A stretch of DNA of 64,000 nucleotides from Mariniflexile sp. AS56 (lineage in GTDB: Bacteria > Bacteroidota > Bacteroidia > Flavobacteriales > Flavobacteriaceae), in NCBI RefSeq assembly GCF_030552475.1, contig NZ_JAUPED010000007.1:219883-283882 (forward strand), read 5' to 3'. Within the stretch, counting starts at the first letter, position 1. The number at the start of each line of letters is the position of its first letter. The notes under the pieces were generated by a model. That model worked only from the letters and a program-made list of their open reading frames with translations. It did no database searches and was not told where the DNA came from. The position numbers and the translations under genes were made by a program. Shown one piece after another: positions 37,484-47,369 of this stretch.

Positions 37484-39121
37484 TTATTCTTCTATTGTGA
37501 TATCTAGACTATGCTTTGCATAATTTAAATTATGGGCATCATATAAGGCCGTTATATGTTGTAATCTTGTTTTAAAGTCATTCCAGTCTCTATCTTCTTT
37601 TTTAGACCAGACTACCTCAGATAAGGCTGTTAGCCTTGGTAAAATCATATATTCAACATGTTCAGGTGTTGTTATGTATTCGGTCCAAACATTTGCTTGA
37701 GCACCTAAAATATATTTAGCTTCATCTACGGTTAATTCTTTAGGAGTGGGTTCATAACTATATACATCTTCTACAGTTGTTTTTCCTCCAATGGCAAGCG
37801 GCTCATTTTCTCTGTTTTTTGTTTGATAAAAATCGAAATAACAAAATTGAGTAGGGGTCATCACAACATTATGGTTTAATTTTGCTGCTTCAATACCACC
37901 TTTTTCTCCTCGCCAAGACATCACTGTAGCGTTAGGGGCTAAGCCACCTTCTAAAATTTCATCCCAGCCTATAATTTGTCTTCCTTTAGAGTTTAAAAAT
38001 GTCTCAATACGTTTTATAAAATAACTCTGTAATTCATGTTCATCTTTTAAGCCTTCTCTTTTAATAACTTCTTGTGCGAACTTGCTATTTTCCCATTGCA
38101 CTTTTGGAGCTTCATCACCTCCTATGTGAATTAATTTACTAGGGAATAACGCTACAACTTCAGTTAAAACATCTTCTAAAAATTTAAAAGTTTGTTCACT
38201 TGGTGCGTATATTTCTGGAAAAACACCCCATCTGGTACCAACTTCATATTGTTCGCCTGTATTACCTAATTCAGGGTATGCGGTAATAGCAGCTAGTGAA
38301 TGGCCTGGTAATTCAATTTCAGGAATTACTGTTATATGTCTTTCTGTGGCATAGGCTACAATTTCTTTAATTTCTTCTTGGGTATAAAAACCGCCATATG
38401 GTTTCCCGTCGTATTGGGCTTCGTTTTTATTCCAAGTGTTTCCGTGGCCTACAATGGTTTCTTTTCTAAAAGCACCAATAGATGTAAGTTTTGGATATTT
38501 TTTAATTTCGATTCTCCAACCTTGATCTTCCGTTAAATGCCAATGAAATGTGTTCATTTTATGCATAGCCAATATGTCTATATATTTTTTAACAAATTCA
38601 GTTGAAAAAAAATGGCGAGCAACATCTAAATGCATTCCACGGTATACATATCTTGGACTGTCTTTTATTTGAGTTGCAGGGATGGTTAATTCTGATGACG
38701 TTTTTCCAATTGGAATTAGCTGGCTTAGTGTTTGTATGCCATAAAATATTCCTGTGGCTGTTTTGCCTGAAATGATTATTTCATTGTAATTAACAACTAA
38801 GTTATAACCTTCTTGATTAGTAATACTCGGGTCTATTTGTAGTGAAATGTTCCCTTTTTTAGAACCATCATTTTGAAAAACTATGTTTTTTTTGGTGATA
38901 TTACTAAGTAAATTTGATAGGTATTCGGCTTCGTTTTCTAATTCTGAAACAGCAATCACCTTTGTGTTACCATCTAGTAAAAACTTACCAGTTTTCATCT
39001 GTAAACTTGTAGGTTTAGGGATAATTTGGTAATCTTTCTCCGAATTAATTACTGTTGCATACTTACTTGAACATGAGCTAAGTAGTATGAAAATTGAAAG
39101 AGTTAATAATATCTGTTTCAT
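37484..39121 (-). CDS. GH20 beta-N-acetylhexosaminidase
   Basis: A 545-residue lipoprotein (ILLSSC lipobox, Cys17). After the GH20b domain (about 28-155) comes the barrel with YRGMHLDVARHFF, HWHLTEDQGWRIEIKKYP and the catalytic pair Asp336-Glu337 in HIGGDEAPK. The C-terminal extension seen in the other two GH20 proteins is absent, so it is the minimal form. GGDEAPK rather than GGDECNK sets it apart from them and suggests a different subgroup and possibly other linkage or GlcNAc/GalNAc preference. It follows the longer GH20 gene by 21 bp in a two-gene minus-strand unit and converges on the two-component genes. Confidence 0.94.
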   Translation of the reverse strand: MKQILLTLSIFILLSSCSSKYATVINSEKDYQIIPKPTSLQMKTGKFLLDGNTKVIAVSELENEAEYLSNLLSNITKKNIVFQNDGSKKGNISLQIDPSITNQEGYNLVVNYNEIIISGKTATGIFYGIQTLSQLIPIGKTSSELTIPATQIKDSPRYVYRGMHLDVARHFFSTEFVKKYIDILAMHKMNTFHWHLTEDQGWRIEIKKYPKLTSIGAFRKETIVGHGNTWNKNEAQYDGKPYGGFYTQEEIKEIVAYATERHITVIPEIELPGHSLAAITAYPELGNTGEQYEVGTRWGVFPEIYAPSEQTFKFLEDVLTEVVALFPSKLIHIGGDEAPKVQWENSKFAQEVIKREGLKDEHELQSYFIKRIETFLNSKGRQIIGWDEILEGGLAPNATVMSWRGEKGGIEAAKLNHNVVMTPTQFCYFDFYQTKNRENEPLAIGGKTTVEDVYSYEPTPKELTVDEAKYILGAQANVWTEYITTPEHVEYMILPRLTALSEVVWSKKEDRDWNDFKTRLQHITALYDAHNLNYAKHSLDITIEE

Positions 39122-39142
39122 TCTGTTTTAGTTTTTTTTATA

Positions 39143-41497
39143 TTAAAATATGACTATTTCATCTATCAAAATTCGGGAAGGTTTTCCTGCTTCGTGATGG
39201 TTGTCCGGGATTGGATTAAGATGTTTTGCTTTTATTTTTAGCGCCTTTACTGTTGTTTTATCAAAGTTGATAGTTGTTTTTACTTTGTTTCTTCCTTGGG
39301 TATGGCTTGCTTCTTTTAATTCAACTTCGGTTAATTTCGTAAAAGATACGCCGTCTTGAGATCCAAAAATCTCATAATTTTCAGGAACATAAATGCCTCC
39401 TATGGTAAACCTAAGGCTTGTAATATCGATAGTTTGTATTTCTTTAGGCTCAGGAAACAGGATATCCACATCTAGATCGTCATTAAATGTATTCCAGTTT
39501 TTATCACCTCTATTTAATTTACCATAATTTAAATCGACCAAACCAGATAATGAGGTGTTGTTTTCAATGTTTGGAGAATGATAGACAATTTCTGCTCCAA
39601 TACCTTTGTGTACAGGGAAATACCTTTCTGATATGTTGCCTATTTGTTCTTTTTTTATAAAAGAAGTCGCTTTTAAGGTTGAAGTCTTATCTATTTTAAA
39701 GGGTTTCGTGTATTTTATAGACTGGATATTCGGGGAGGTGCTATCTAAAGTGTAATAAATATCTAAACCATCTACTTCTGTTTTAAGAGATATTTCTATA
39801 GTGCCCTCTGGCTGTCCTTTATGATCGATTCTAACATTATAGGCGCTTGTAGCATAACGTTCTCCTTTGGCATCTAGGCGTTTAAACTGACTTAGCAGGC
39901 GTGTTGTAAAGCTATTCCAATCTTTCGATTTTTGATTTGTCCATCCGTTTTCTGCAACGGCATATAATCTTGGAAAGGTCATATAAGTTAATTGGCCCCA
40001 ATTTGTTATAGATTCTGTCCATAAATTACCTTGTAACCCTAGAACATGTTTGCCTTGTTCGGTTGTTAAACTATCAGATATTATTTTATAGTTATAGGTG
40101 TCTTTAAGAAAGGTATAGGCGTATCCTAGATTTGGTTCTATATCATCATCACCTTGTTTTAAATCTAAATAACAGTACATAGAAGGTGTCATAATAACAT
40201 CATGACCTTGTCTGGCAGCAGCAATGCCTCCTTTTTCACCTCTCCATGACATTACTGTCGCATTTGGTGCTAAACCGCCTTCAAGAATTTCATCCCAACC
40301 AATCATGTTTTTATGGCGAGCATTTACAATTTTCTCAACTCTCTTAACAAAATAGCTTTGTAATTCATGCGTGTCTGCAAGGTTTTCTTCCTTCATGCGT
40401 TGTTGGCAATGAGGGTCTACTTCCCAAGCTTCTTTATTACACTCATCACCACCAATATGCATGTATTCATAAGGAAATAAGTCCATGACCTCTCCTAATA
40501 CGCCTTCTACAAATTCGAAAGTCACTTCTTTCCCTGGACAATAAGTGTTGTTCCTTTTTACACCACCTGTACCTACATAAAAGGGGCCTTTAGAACATGA
40601 TATTTCAGGATATGCTGCTATGGCTGCCAATGAATGCCCTGGCATATCAATTTCGGGTATAATTTCTATATAGCGTTCTTTAGCATAAGCAACTATTTCT
40701 TTAATGTCTTCTTGCGTGTAAAACCCGCCATAAGTAGGTTTGTCGCCTTCGTTTTGCCTTGGCCTTCCCCACCAATTCGAGGTGTTTTCGTCTTTAGCAT
40801 TTTGGTTAATACGCCATGCACCAACTTCAGTTAGTTTTGGATATTTTTTTATTTCTATACGCCAACCATTATCGTCTGATAGATGCCAGTGAAAACGGTT
40901 TAGCTTCATTTCTGCCATAAAATCTATAACCTCTTTCACTTCTTCTTTATTAAAAAAGTGCCTGGAAACATCCAACATATAACCGCGCCATCCAAAAGCG
41001 GGTTTATCTTTAATAGTTACAATAGGAATACCCCAATTGGTTTTTGGTTGTTTTTTCTGTGAATAAAAAGTTGGAGGTAATAATTGCCCTAGACTTTGCA
41101 TGGCATAGAAAAAGCCAGCACCAGAAGCTGATTTTATATGTATGCTTTCTTTCGTTACTGTTAGCTCGTAGGCTTCGTCTTCTAAGGAATCATCAGTAAG
41201 GAATATAATAGTTGCATTCGCTTTTTTTATACCTATTTTAGGAATCCAACCCGATGTGTTATTAAATTTTTCAAAAAATCGAGTTGCTATTTTGAGTTGT
41301 TCTTCATTCGATACCGAAACTGTAGTGCGGGAATTAATTAGAAAATGACTTGGGGCCGTTGTTAACTCTAATGGTAAAGGAATAATGTTAACTTGACCTA
41401 CTTTTAAGTTTCTTTGAGCGCATGAAGCTAGAATTAATGATAAACAAAGTAAAAGGGATACATGTTTCTTTTTTATACATCTGAAGTGAATTATCAT
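39143..41497 (-). CDS. GH20 beta-N-acetylhexosaminidase with discoidin-like C-terminal domain
   Basis: A 784-residue lipoprotein (SLILASC, Cys26). Domains: GH20b (about 30-165), GH20 barrel with GYMLDVSRHFF, HWHLSDDNGWRIEIKKYP and the catalytic pair Asp351-Glu352 in HIGGDECNKE, a chitobiase C-terminal-like module (YYTLDSTSPN, about 590-640) and a final F5/8 type C (discoidin) module (about 645-784, NWNTFNDDLDVDILFPEP ... YEIFGSQDG) that may bind galactose or GlcNAc-type sugars. It is the largest of the three GH20 proteins and shares GGDECNK with the one at 7627. It is divergent from the first susC gene across a 556-bp region and thus may share its regulation. Confidence 0.94.
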   Translation of the reverse strand: MIIHFRCIKKKHVSLLLCLSLILASCAQRNLKVGQVNIIPLPLELTTAPSHFLINSRTTVSVSNEEQLKIATRFFEKFNNTSGWIPKIGIKKANATIIFLTDDSLEDEAYELTVTKESIHIKSASGAGFFYAMQSLGQLLPPTFYSQKKQPKTNWGIPIVTIKDKPAFGWRGYMLDVSRHFFNKEEVKEVIDFMAEMKLNRFHWHLSDDNGWRIEIKKYPKLTEVGAWRINQNAKDENTSNWWGRPRQNEGDKPTYGGFYTQEDIKEIVAYAKERYIEIIPEIDMPGHSLAAIAAYPEISCSKGPFYVGTGGVKRNNTYCPGKEVTFEFVEGVLGEVMDLFPYEYMHIGGDECNKEAWEVDPHCQQRMKEENLADTHELQSYFVKRVEKIVNARHKNMIGWDEILEGGLAPNATVMSWRGEKGGIAAARQGHDVIMTPSMYCYLDLKQGDDDIEPNLGYAYTFLKDTYNYKIISDSLTTEQGKHVLGLQGNLWTESITNWGQLTYMTFPRLYAVAENGWTNQKSKDWNSFTTRLLSQFKRLDAKGERYATSAYNVRIDHKGQPEGTIEISLKTEVDGLDIYYTLDSTSPNIQSIKYTKPFKIDKTSTLKATSFIKKEQIGNISERYFPVHKGIGAEIVYHSPNIENNTSLSGLVDLNYGKLNRGDKNWNTFNDDLDVDILFPEPKEIQTIDITSLRFTIGGIYVPENYEIFGSQDGVSFTKLTEVELKEASHTQGRNKVKTTINFDKTTVKALKIKAKHLNPIPDNHHEAGKPSRILIDEIVIF

Positions 41498-41751
41498 TTT
41501 TTAGTGAAATTTAAGTATAGTTAAGTGAACTTATATCTGTTATAAAAATATATTTATCTTTTTCCTACATATTAAAATTTCGACCAACAACCTCTGGTTA
41601 TAGATAAAAGAAATATTTCTGTTAAATCGAGAATGTTTTGAAAGCTGTAATTTACAGATGAACCCTGTGAAATTTAAACGGATTAATTTGGTAAAAAATT
41701 ATTTTTAAATACTTTGGCCATACGACTTTAATATTATTAATATTCTGTTTT

Positions 41752-41781
41752 TTTGTCGAAGAGCAGAAGTTGTTCGTCGAA
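41752..41781 (+). promoter_or_regulatory. Candidate LytTR operator upstream of susC1
   Basis: Two 9-bp direct repeats, TTTGTCGAA (41752-41760) and TTCGTCGAA (41773-41781), differ at one base and are separated by exactly 12 bp. A 9-12-9 layout is the known binding architecture of LytTR regulators such as AgrA, and a LytTR regulator is encoded 4.4 kb away. The link between protein and site is inferred. Confidence 0.65.
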
Positions 41782-41810
41782 ATTATAATTTTTTTAGAAT
41801 GAAAAATATT

Positions 41811-41818
41811 TACGTTTA
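41811..41818 (+). promoter_or_regulatory. -7-like promoter box (TAnnTTTR) for susC1
   Basis: TACGTTTA matches the Bacteroidetes -7 consensus TAnnTTTG at all but the last base. It begins 29 bases after the operator-like repeat, exactly as at the second susC. No good TTTG -33 box is seen, as expected for an activator-dependent promoter. A start near 41825 would leave a leader of about 230 nt. Confidence 0.45.
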
Positions 41819-42053
41819 TTTCATAATTTTTTATTAGTATTATAATTATCTATTTTTTAGAAAAATAGGAGTCAATTCCTGCTAAATAATATGTAAAATA
41901 AATCTGTAATAATTAGTTAGGTTAAATTTTAATAAAGTAATAATAGCATATGACATAAAAAACTATCAAGTACTGATTAAAAATCGGTAAATACAATAAA
42001 AGTTTTATAACTTTTATTAATTATTAATACGAACTAATTAACTCTCAATTTTT

Positions 42054-45000
42054 ATGAAAATTAAATCACACAGTACTTTTTTCTGCTCCAGAAAAAAACT
42101 ACTATTAACCATTTTAAATTCTTTTATTTTACTGTGCTTCACAAGTGTTTCTGGTTTACCTACAAACACTAAAGATTCTGAAAATAAAATAAATGAAATC
42201 ACACAGCAACTCCAATTAACAGGTGTTGTAACAGATAGTAACGGCCAGCCACTTCCGGGAGCTAATATCCTTGAAAAAGGAACTTCCAATGGAGTTCAAG
42301 CAGATTTTGATGGTAACTTTTCAATTAAAGTGTCTAGTCAAAAATCAATACTAGTAGTTTCTTATATGGGTTTTACTAGCAAAGAAATTTCTATAAATAA
42401 TCAAAAAAGTCTAACTATCACTTTAGAAGAAAGTATATCCACTCTTGATGAAGTGGTTGTAGTTGGATTTGGTACCCAAAAAGCAAGTACAGTAGTAAGT
42501 GCTGTGTCTCAGGTTACTGGTGAACAGTTAAATGTAGAAAAAAGACCAGTAACAAATGGTTATTCTGCTTTAATAGGTGCTGTTCCAGGTCTTGTATTAA
42601 GCAATAATAATGGTTCTCCGGGAGCATTACCTAGCATCTCTGTTAGAGGAACTAGTTCTCTTAACGATAATGGTATGTTGGTTATTATAGACAACTTCGA
42701 AGGCTCGTTAGCAGATATTGATCCACAAACTATAGAAAGCGTATCCGTTTTAAAAGACGCCTCTGCAGTAGCTATTTATGGTGCTCGAGGTGCAAATGGG
42801 GTGTTGTTAGTAACCACAAAGAGAACTGGTAAAGACAAAAAGTCTTCTATAAGTTATAATTTTAATTCATCAATACAAACTAAACCCGAGTTACCTACCA
42901 CTTTAAATTCCTTAGAATATATGGAATTTCAAAACAAAATAGTTCCTGGAACTTGGGATCAATCGGCTTTAGACTTAGCAAATAGTGGGTTTTATCCAGA
43001 TACAAATTGGGCAGACGAACTTTACGAAAATTTTGCTTTGCAACAATCACATAATTTAACATTTACTGGAGGTTCTGAAAACACAGGCTATTTAATGTCT
43101 GCAAGTTATTTAACTCAAGATGGTTTAGCTATTGGAGATGATAAATATGAAAGATTGAATTTACGTTTAAAAATAGATACAGATATTACTAAATGGTTAT
43201 CTACAGGAGTTAATGCATTAATTAGTAATACAGCAGATACGAATGTTAATTCAATTGGAAGTGTTGCAGTTAGAGGTTTACCGTTTTTTCCTGTTAAAAC
43301 AGTAGATGGATTATGGGTAGATAATGGCACAAGTAACTCAGAAACCAACCATGTAGCAAATGCGGCTTCTGGAAGTTTTAACAAATCTGATACCGATAGA
43401 ATTAATTTACAATTATATGCTAAACTTAATCCTGTTAAAGGATTAAGCCTAGAAGAAAGGGTTTCTATAATTAAAACAAACTCAAACGCCAGAAACTGGT
43501 ACAATACGTACGATAGAGTTGCATTAGACCCTTTAGATCCTGACTCGTATACTAATCCTGATTCTGTTAATAGAACTTATTTTGATGGAAGTACAGAAGC
43601 TAGATCGTTAACTTTAACATCGTTTACATCTAAAACCATACGTTCACTAACTTCTTTAACATACGAACTTGGAAAAGGTAAGCATAATGCAAAAGCTTTT
43701 TTAGCTATGCAAACCGAAACAGGTGAAAATCAAACCTTGCAAACAGGAAGAGAAAGTTTTCTTTTCGATAATATTATAGCTTTAGGTCAAGGGCAAATTA
43801 TAAATACGTCTATTGGTGGTCTTGGGAATTCTGAGACTAGAGCAGGTAATGCTTCCACACTATCTTATTTTGGAAGGTTTAATTATAGTTTTGATAATAA
43901 ATATTTAATTGAAGCCTCTTTTAGAAGAGATGGATCTTCTTATTTTACAAAAAATAATCAATTTGCATTTTTTCCATCTGTAGCTGTTGGTTGGGTTGCT
44001 TCAAAAGAAAAGTTTTTAAGCAACGTAGATTTTATCCAACAATTAAAATTTAGAGCGTCTTATGGTACAGCAGGTTCTGATGGAGGTCTTGGTTCTGTAA
44101 CACAACAACTTGTTAGTTTCGATGCCACAGGTTATCCTATAGGAGGTGAAACTGCTCCAAGAATTTTTGTTTCAAATTTTGTTAATCCTAATTTAGTTTG
44201 GGAAACATCAACAATCTTTAATATTGGTGTAGACGCTTCTTTATTTAAAGGTAAACTACAGTTTGAAGCAGACTACTTTAATAATAAACGTTCAGATATT
44301 CTAGCTTTAATTCAGGGCACTGCATATGAGTATGGCTTTGGTGACGCACAAGGAAACCCTTACGATGTTGAAAGCTGGGGCTGGGAACTAAATGCAACAC
44401 ACAAAAACAAAATAGGAAACTTATCTTATAAGGTTTCAGGTAATATATCTAATTACGATAACAAAATAACCCGTATCACAGAAGATGCTTTAAACCCAAA
44501 CTTTCAAGTTGGACAAAGTGTTAATGACCGATATGGACTTGTAACAGATGGTTTCTTTGACAGTCAAGATGAACTAGATTCTTATGTTGCCACTGATGGT
44601 GTTACAGCCATTAACCAAAGTGGTGTTGGAGGTTCTTACATTGGAGGTTATAAATATGTAGACCAATTAACTATTGATACAGACGGAGATGGCATCATGG
44701 ATGCTGCCGATGGCATAATCAACGGTGACGACCGCATTATTATTGATAAAAACAGTGATACAAACTTAAATTTTGGTTTTAATATAGGTGTTTCCTACAA
44801 AAACCTTTCATTATCTGCTCGTTTTTATGGCACATTCGATAATAACCAATATTGGAATGATAATTCTGTTACTCAACCATTCTTAGGTAATTCTGTTCCT
44901 TATTCATATCAACTAGATTATTGGTCGCCTACAAACACAAACGCTATTTTTCCCGTTCCTTTAGATTTAAGTAACCAAACGTATTCAACGAGTATAGATC

Positions 45001-45248
45001 GTATGATTATTGATGCTGAATATATCAAACTTCAAAACGTTACACTAAATTATGATTTTGATCAGAAAATTCTAAGTAAGCTTTCATTTATCAAAAGCAT
45101 GAATATTTATTTGTCTATGGAAAATTTAGGGGTTGTATGGACAAACAGTCCAGTTTTTGATGAAGGTTGGGATCCAGAGCTTGGGGTAAGTAATGTTGAT
45201 TATCCACTACCGTTTACTACTGCTATTGGTTTAAATGTTAAATTTTAA
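42054..45248 (+). CDS. SusC-like TonB-dependent outer-membrane transporter, first pair
   Basis: A 1064-residue SusC/RagA protein. A signal peptide (hydrophobic about 18-35) is followed by a carboxypeptidase-D-like beta sandwich (about 56-135; LTGVVTDSNGQPLPGANI), the TonB-box region ISTLDEVVVVGFG, a plug domain (IRGTSSLND, SVLKDASAVAIYGARGANGVLL) and a 22-strand barrel ending in the aromatic C-terminus LNVKF typical for outer-membrane insertion. It forms the channel of a SusCD pair that imports oligosaccharides into the periplasm. The first ~140 residues are nearly identical to the second SusC (47577-50870) while the rest diverges strongly. The start is set by the signal peptide. Confidence 0.95.
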   Translation: MKIKSHSTFFCSRKKLLLTILNSFILLCFTSVSGLPTNTKDSENKINEITQQLQLTGVVTDSNGQPLPGANILEKGTSNGVQADFDGNFSIKVSSQKSILVVSYMGFTSKEISINNQKSLTITLEESISTLDEVVVVGFGTQKASTVVSAVSQVTGEQLNVEKRPVTNGYSALIGAVPGLVLSNNNGSPGALPSISVRGTSSLNDNGMLVIIDNFEGSLADIDPQTIESVSVLKDASAVAIYGARGANGVLLVTTKRTGKDKKSSISYNFNSSIQTKPELPTTLNSLEYMEFQNKIVPGTWDQSALDLANSGFYPDTNWADELYENFALQQSHNLTFTGGSENTGYLMSASYLTQDGLAIGDDKYERLNLRLKIDTDITKWLSTGVNALISNTADTNVNSIGSVAVRGLPFFPVKTVDGLWVDNGTSNSETNHVANAASGSFNKSDTDRINLQLYAKLNPVKGLSLEERVSIIKTNSNARNWYNTYDRVALDPLDPDSYTNPDSVNRTYFDGSTEARSLTLTSFTSKTIRSLTSLTYELGKGKHNAKAFLAMQTETGENQTLQTGRESFLFDNIIALGQGQIINTSIGGLGNSETRAGNASTLSYFGRFNYSFDNKYLIEASFRRDGSSYFTKNNQFAFFPSVAVGWVASKEKFLSNVDFIQQLKFRASYGTAGSDGGLGSVTQQLVSFDATGYPIGGETAPRIFVSNFVNPNLVWETSTIFNIGVDASLFKGKLQFEADYFNNKRSDILALIQGTAYEYGFGDAQGNPYDVESWGWELNATHKNKIGNLSYKVSGNISNYDNKITRITEDALNPNFQVGQSVNDRYGLVTDGFFDSQDELDSYVATDGVTAINQSGVGGSYIGGYKYVDQLTIDTDGDGIMDAADGIINGDDRIIIDKNSDTNLNFGFNIGVSYKNLSLSARFYGTFDNNQYWNDNSVTQPFLGNSVPYSYQLDYWSPTNTNAIFPVPLDLSNQTYSTSIDRMIIDAEYIKLQNVTLNYDFDQKILSKLSFIKSMNIYLSMENLGVVWTNSPVFDEGWDPELGVSNVDYPLPFTTAIGLNVKF

Positions 45249-45306
45249 GATTATGAGCACTATTAAAAAACAACGGAAATCTTTTTATTTTATTAAAACA
45301 TTAAAT

Positions 45307-47016
45307 ATGAAATACATAAAAACATATAAACGAACTCTCCTGTTGGCATTACTAGTAACTTTTGTTTCTTGTAATGACTTTTTGGAGGTTGAAGATCTTG
45401 ATCAATTAGACCTGTCTACAGTTTACCAAACAGAAGAGGACTTAAAATTAGCGTTAAATAATTTATATTTTACGTTACCAATCCTAGATCTAGAAGATAA
45501 CTTGAATAATGAGGAGCCGGATCAAGCTTATCTTGTGCCATATTTTTGGACAGACGATGCAGTACACAGAAACATTAACGGTGCAGGTACAAATGCTTCA
45601 GAATTTATTTGGGCAGCAAGTACAAGAGCTTTAAGGTCTTTTTATCGTTATCCAGACATTGCATCTATAAATTTCTTTCTAGAGGCGCTTCCTGGAGCAG
45701 AGTTTGAAACAGAATCAAATAGAACCAGATTTGCAGCAGAAGCCAGATTTTTTAGAGCTTGGATATATGAATCTATGCTATTTGCTTATGGTGATGTTCC
45801 TTTATTAACTAATACAATTACGCCAACAGACGCACCTTCTAGAACACCAAGACAAGAGGTTTTTAATTTTGTTATAAGTGAATTAGATGCTATTGATAAA
45901 GAATTACCAGAGTCTTATGATAGTGAAAACATGGGGCGTATTACCAAGGGAGCTGTACTAGCTTTAAAAGCAAGAGCTTATTTAAATGCTATTGGTTGGA
46001 GCAGTGATAAAAACGCTATGTATGGGGGTGCTGAAGCTGCTTGTGAAGAAATTATTAATAGCGGTGTGTATAGTTTAGTAAATGGAATTGCTGGGTTTGA
46101 AGCACAATTTACAAGTGCAAGTGATTTAGTTTCTCCAGAAACAATTCTAGCTAATATCTATACACCATTAATAAAAACACATAGGTATGCTCGACAAATT
46201 GGACTTCAAGGAACTTGGCGTGGTTCTGCTGGTACGCTAACAAACCAAAGAAGACCAGGATATACATCAGATTTTATAGAAGAGGTACAAACCATAAATG
46301 GCTTATTTCCTAAAGACGATCCGACTTATAACCCAGCCGACCCTTGGAGCAATAGAGATCCTAGACTTAGAGTTTCCGTAGTTTTACCGGGTGATCAATT
46401 ACCAGGAACTTCTTCAGGTAGTGTTTTCACGTTTCAGCCTCATCCAAACATTGCTCCAACAACCGACGATATTGGAGGTGTAAATAATCCAACAGGATAT
46501 GGTTTTAAAAAATACCTAGACTATACTTTAAGCATATTGAATGAGGGAGATGTTGATCTTAAGTTAATTAGATATTCTGAGGTTCTATTAATGTATGCTG
46601 AAGCATTAGCTGGACAGGGAAGGGACTCTGAAGCTCTACCGTATCTAGATGCAGTTCGTGAACGTGTTGGTATGCCGGAATACGGAACCATTGGTCTTCC
46701 AACAGTAACTAGAGGTACTACTGGTAACCAATTGATTGACGCGATACTTTTAGAAAGACGTTATGAGTTTGCAGGTGAAGGACCACAAAGATGGTTTGAT
46801 ATATGGAGGTATAAATTAGGAGATCAAGTTATTAAACCTGTTTATGGTATACCTGAAAGTATTCCTCTTCCTGGAGATCTAGTTGGACCAAAATATAACG
46901 CAGCGCGTAGTACACTTTTTGAAAGAGAATGGAATGAAAGAAATTACTTACTTCCTATATGGCAAAATTATTTGGATGCAAATCCGAATCTAAGCCCAAA
47001 TAACCCAGACTGGTAG
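45307..47016 (+). CDS. SusD-like surface glycan-binding lipoprotein, first pair
   Basis: The open frame starts at 45235 inside the susC end, but the lipoprotein signal begins at the ATG at 45307 (MKYIKTYKRTLLLALLVTFVSC), 58 bases after the susC stop, and that start is preferred (569 residues). The lipobox cysteine is followed by NDFLEVEDLD, acidic residues that fit the surface-export signal of flavobacterial lipoproteins. The body is RagB/SusD: TPR-like repeats with ARFFRAWIYESMLFAYGDVPL and SEVLLMYAEALAGQG, and ERRYEFAGEGPQRWFDIWRY near the end. It forms the lid of the SusC channel and binds the glycan. An alternative ATG at 45253 would give a poorer signal. Confidence 0.93.
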   Translation: MKYIKTYKRTLLLALLVTFVSCNDFLEVEDLDQLDLSTVYQTEEDLKLALNNLYFTLPILDLEDNLNNEEPDQAYLVPYFWTDDAVHRNINGAGTNASEFIWAASTRALRSFYRYPDIASINFFLEALPGAEFETESNRTRFAAEARFFRAWIYESMLFAYGDVPLLTNTITPTDAPSRTPRQEVFNFVISELDAIDKELPESYDSENMGRITKGAVLALKARAYLNAIGWSSDKNAMYGGAEAACEEIINSGVYSLVNGIAGFEAQFTSASDLVSPETILANIYTPLIKTHRYARQIGLQGTWRGSAGTLTNQRRPGYTSDFIEEVQTINGLFPKDDPTYNPADPWSNRDPRLRVSVVLPGDQLPGTSSGSVFTFQPHPNIAPTTDDIGGVNNPTGYGFKKYLDYTLSILNEGDVDLKLIRYSEVLLMYAEALAGQGRDSEALPYLDAVRERVGMPEYGTIGLPTVTRGTTGNQLIDAILLERRYEFAGEGPQRWFDIWRYKLGDQVIKPVYGIPESIPLPGDLVGPKYNAARSTLFEREWNERNYLLPIWQNYLDANPNLSPNNPDW

Positions 47017-47039
47017 ACCCTTAGATTAATTTATTCAAT

Positions 47040-47072
47040 AAAGCCCTTATAATTTATAATTATAAGGGCTTT
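47040..47072 (+). terminator. Rho-independent terminator after first SusCD pair
   Basis: A perfect 15-bp inverted repeat (AAAGCCCTTATAATT and its complement) with a 3-nt loop, 23 bases after the susD stop codon, ends in a T-rich stretch. It separates the two SusCD pairs into distinct transcription units. Confidence 0.85.
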
Positions 47073-47302
47073 ATGTTTTACTATAAAACTTAAAAAAACA
47101 TCCTTAAATTCAAACAGATTACCTATTTAGGTTATGGTAACTTATATGTTTTGAATGAGTTGTGTGAAATTTAAACTTTCAATAAAACAAAACTTCAGTT
47201 TTATTTTTAAGCGTTTATGTTTCGAATAGGTTAGAGGGGGTAATAAAACAATTTATTATCATTACAAAAACTTTAACATGTTTTTAAATTTGTATTCCAT
47301 TT

Positions 47303-47332
47303 TTTGTCGAAGAGCAGAAGTTGTTCGTCGAA
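47303..47332 (+). promoter_or_regulatory. Candidate LytTR operator upstream of susC2
   Basis: TTTGTCGAA (47303-47311) and TTCGTCGAA (47324-47332) with the same 12-bp spacer as at the first susC. All 34 bases of the surrounding element (47301-47334) agree with 41750-41783, although flanking DNA has diverged, which implies selection on the site. Confidence 0.65.
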
Positions 47333-47361
47333 ATAATTGATTTATTAGATGAGAAAATAAT

Positions 47362-47369
47362 TAAGTTTA
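47362..47369 (+). promoter_or_regulatory. -7-like promoter box (TAnnTTTR) for susC2
   Basis: TAAGTTTA begins 29 bases after the second half-site, the same distance as at the first susC. It matches TAnnTTTG except for the last base. A start about 7 bases on would give a leader of roughly 200 nt. Confidence 0.45.

Larger units (their letters stand above)
41498..42053. promoter_or_regulatory. Divergent regulatory region GH20 / susC1 with long susC leader
   Basis: This 556-bp gene-free stretch contains a 34-bp element (41750-41783) that is identical to one upstream of the second susC, a -7-like box (41811-41818) and about 230 nt of AT-rich sequence before the susC start. Short blocks in the leader are shared with the second susC leader, for example around GTTTATTTCATAATTT and ACTAATTAAC near the start codon. 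No open frame of note was found. Confidence 0.7.

Noticed and set aside
41819..42053. Riboswitch in the susC leader
   Set aside because: No known riboswitch core was recognised; only short AT-rich shared blocks are present.
43115..43504. 129-codon minus-strand frame inside the first susC
   Set aside because: It overlaps conserved barrel sequence of the TonB-dependent transporter and shows no independent start signal or family motif.
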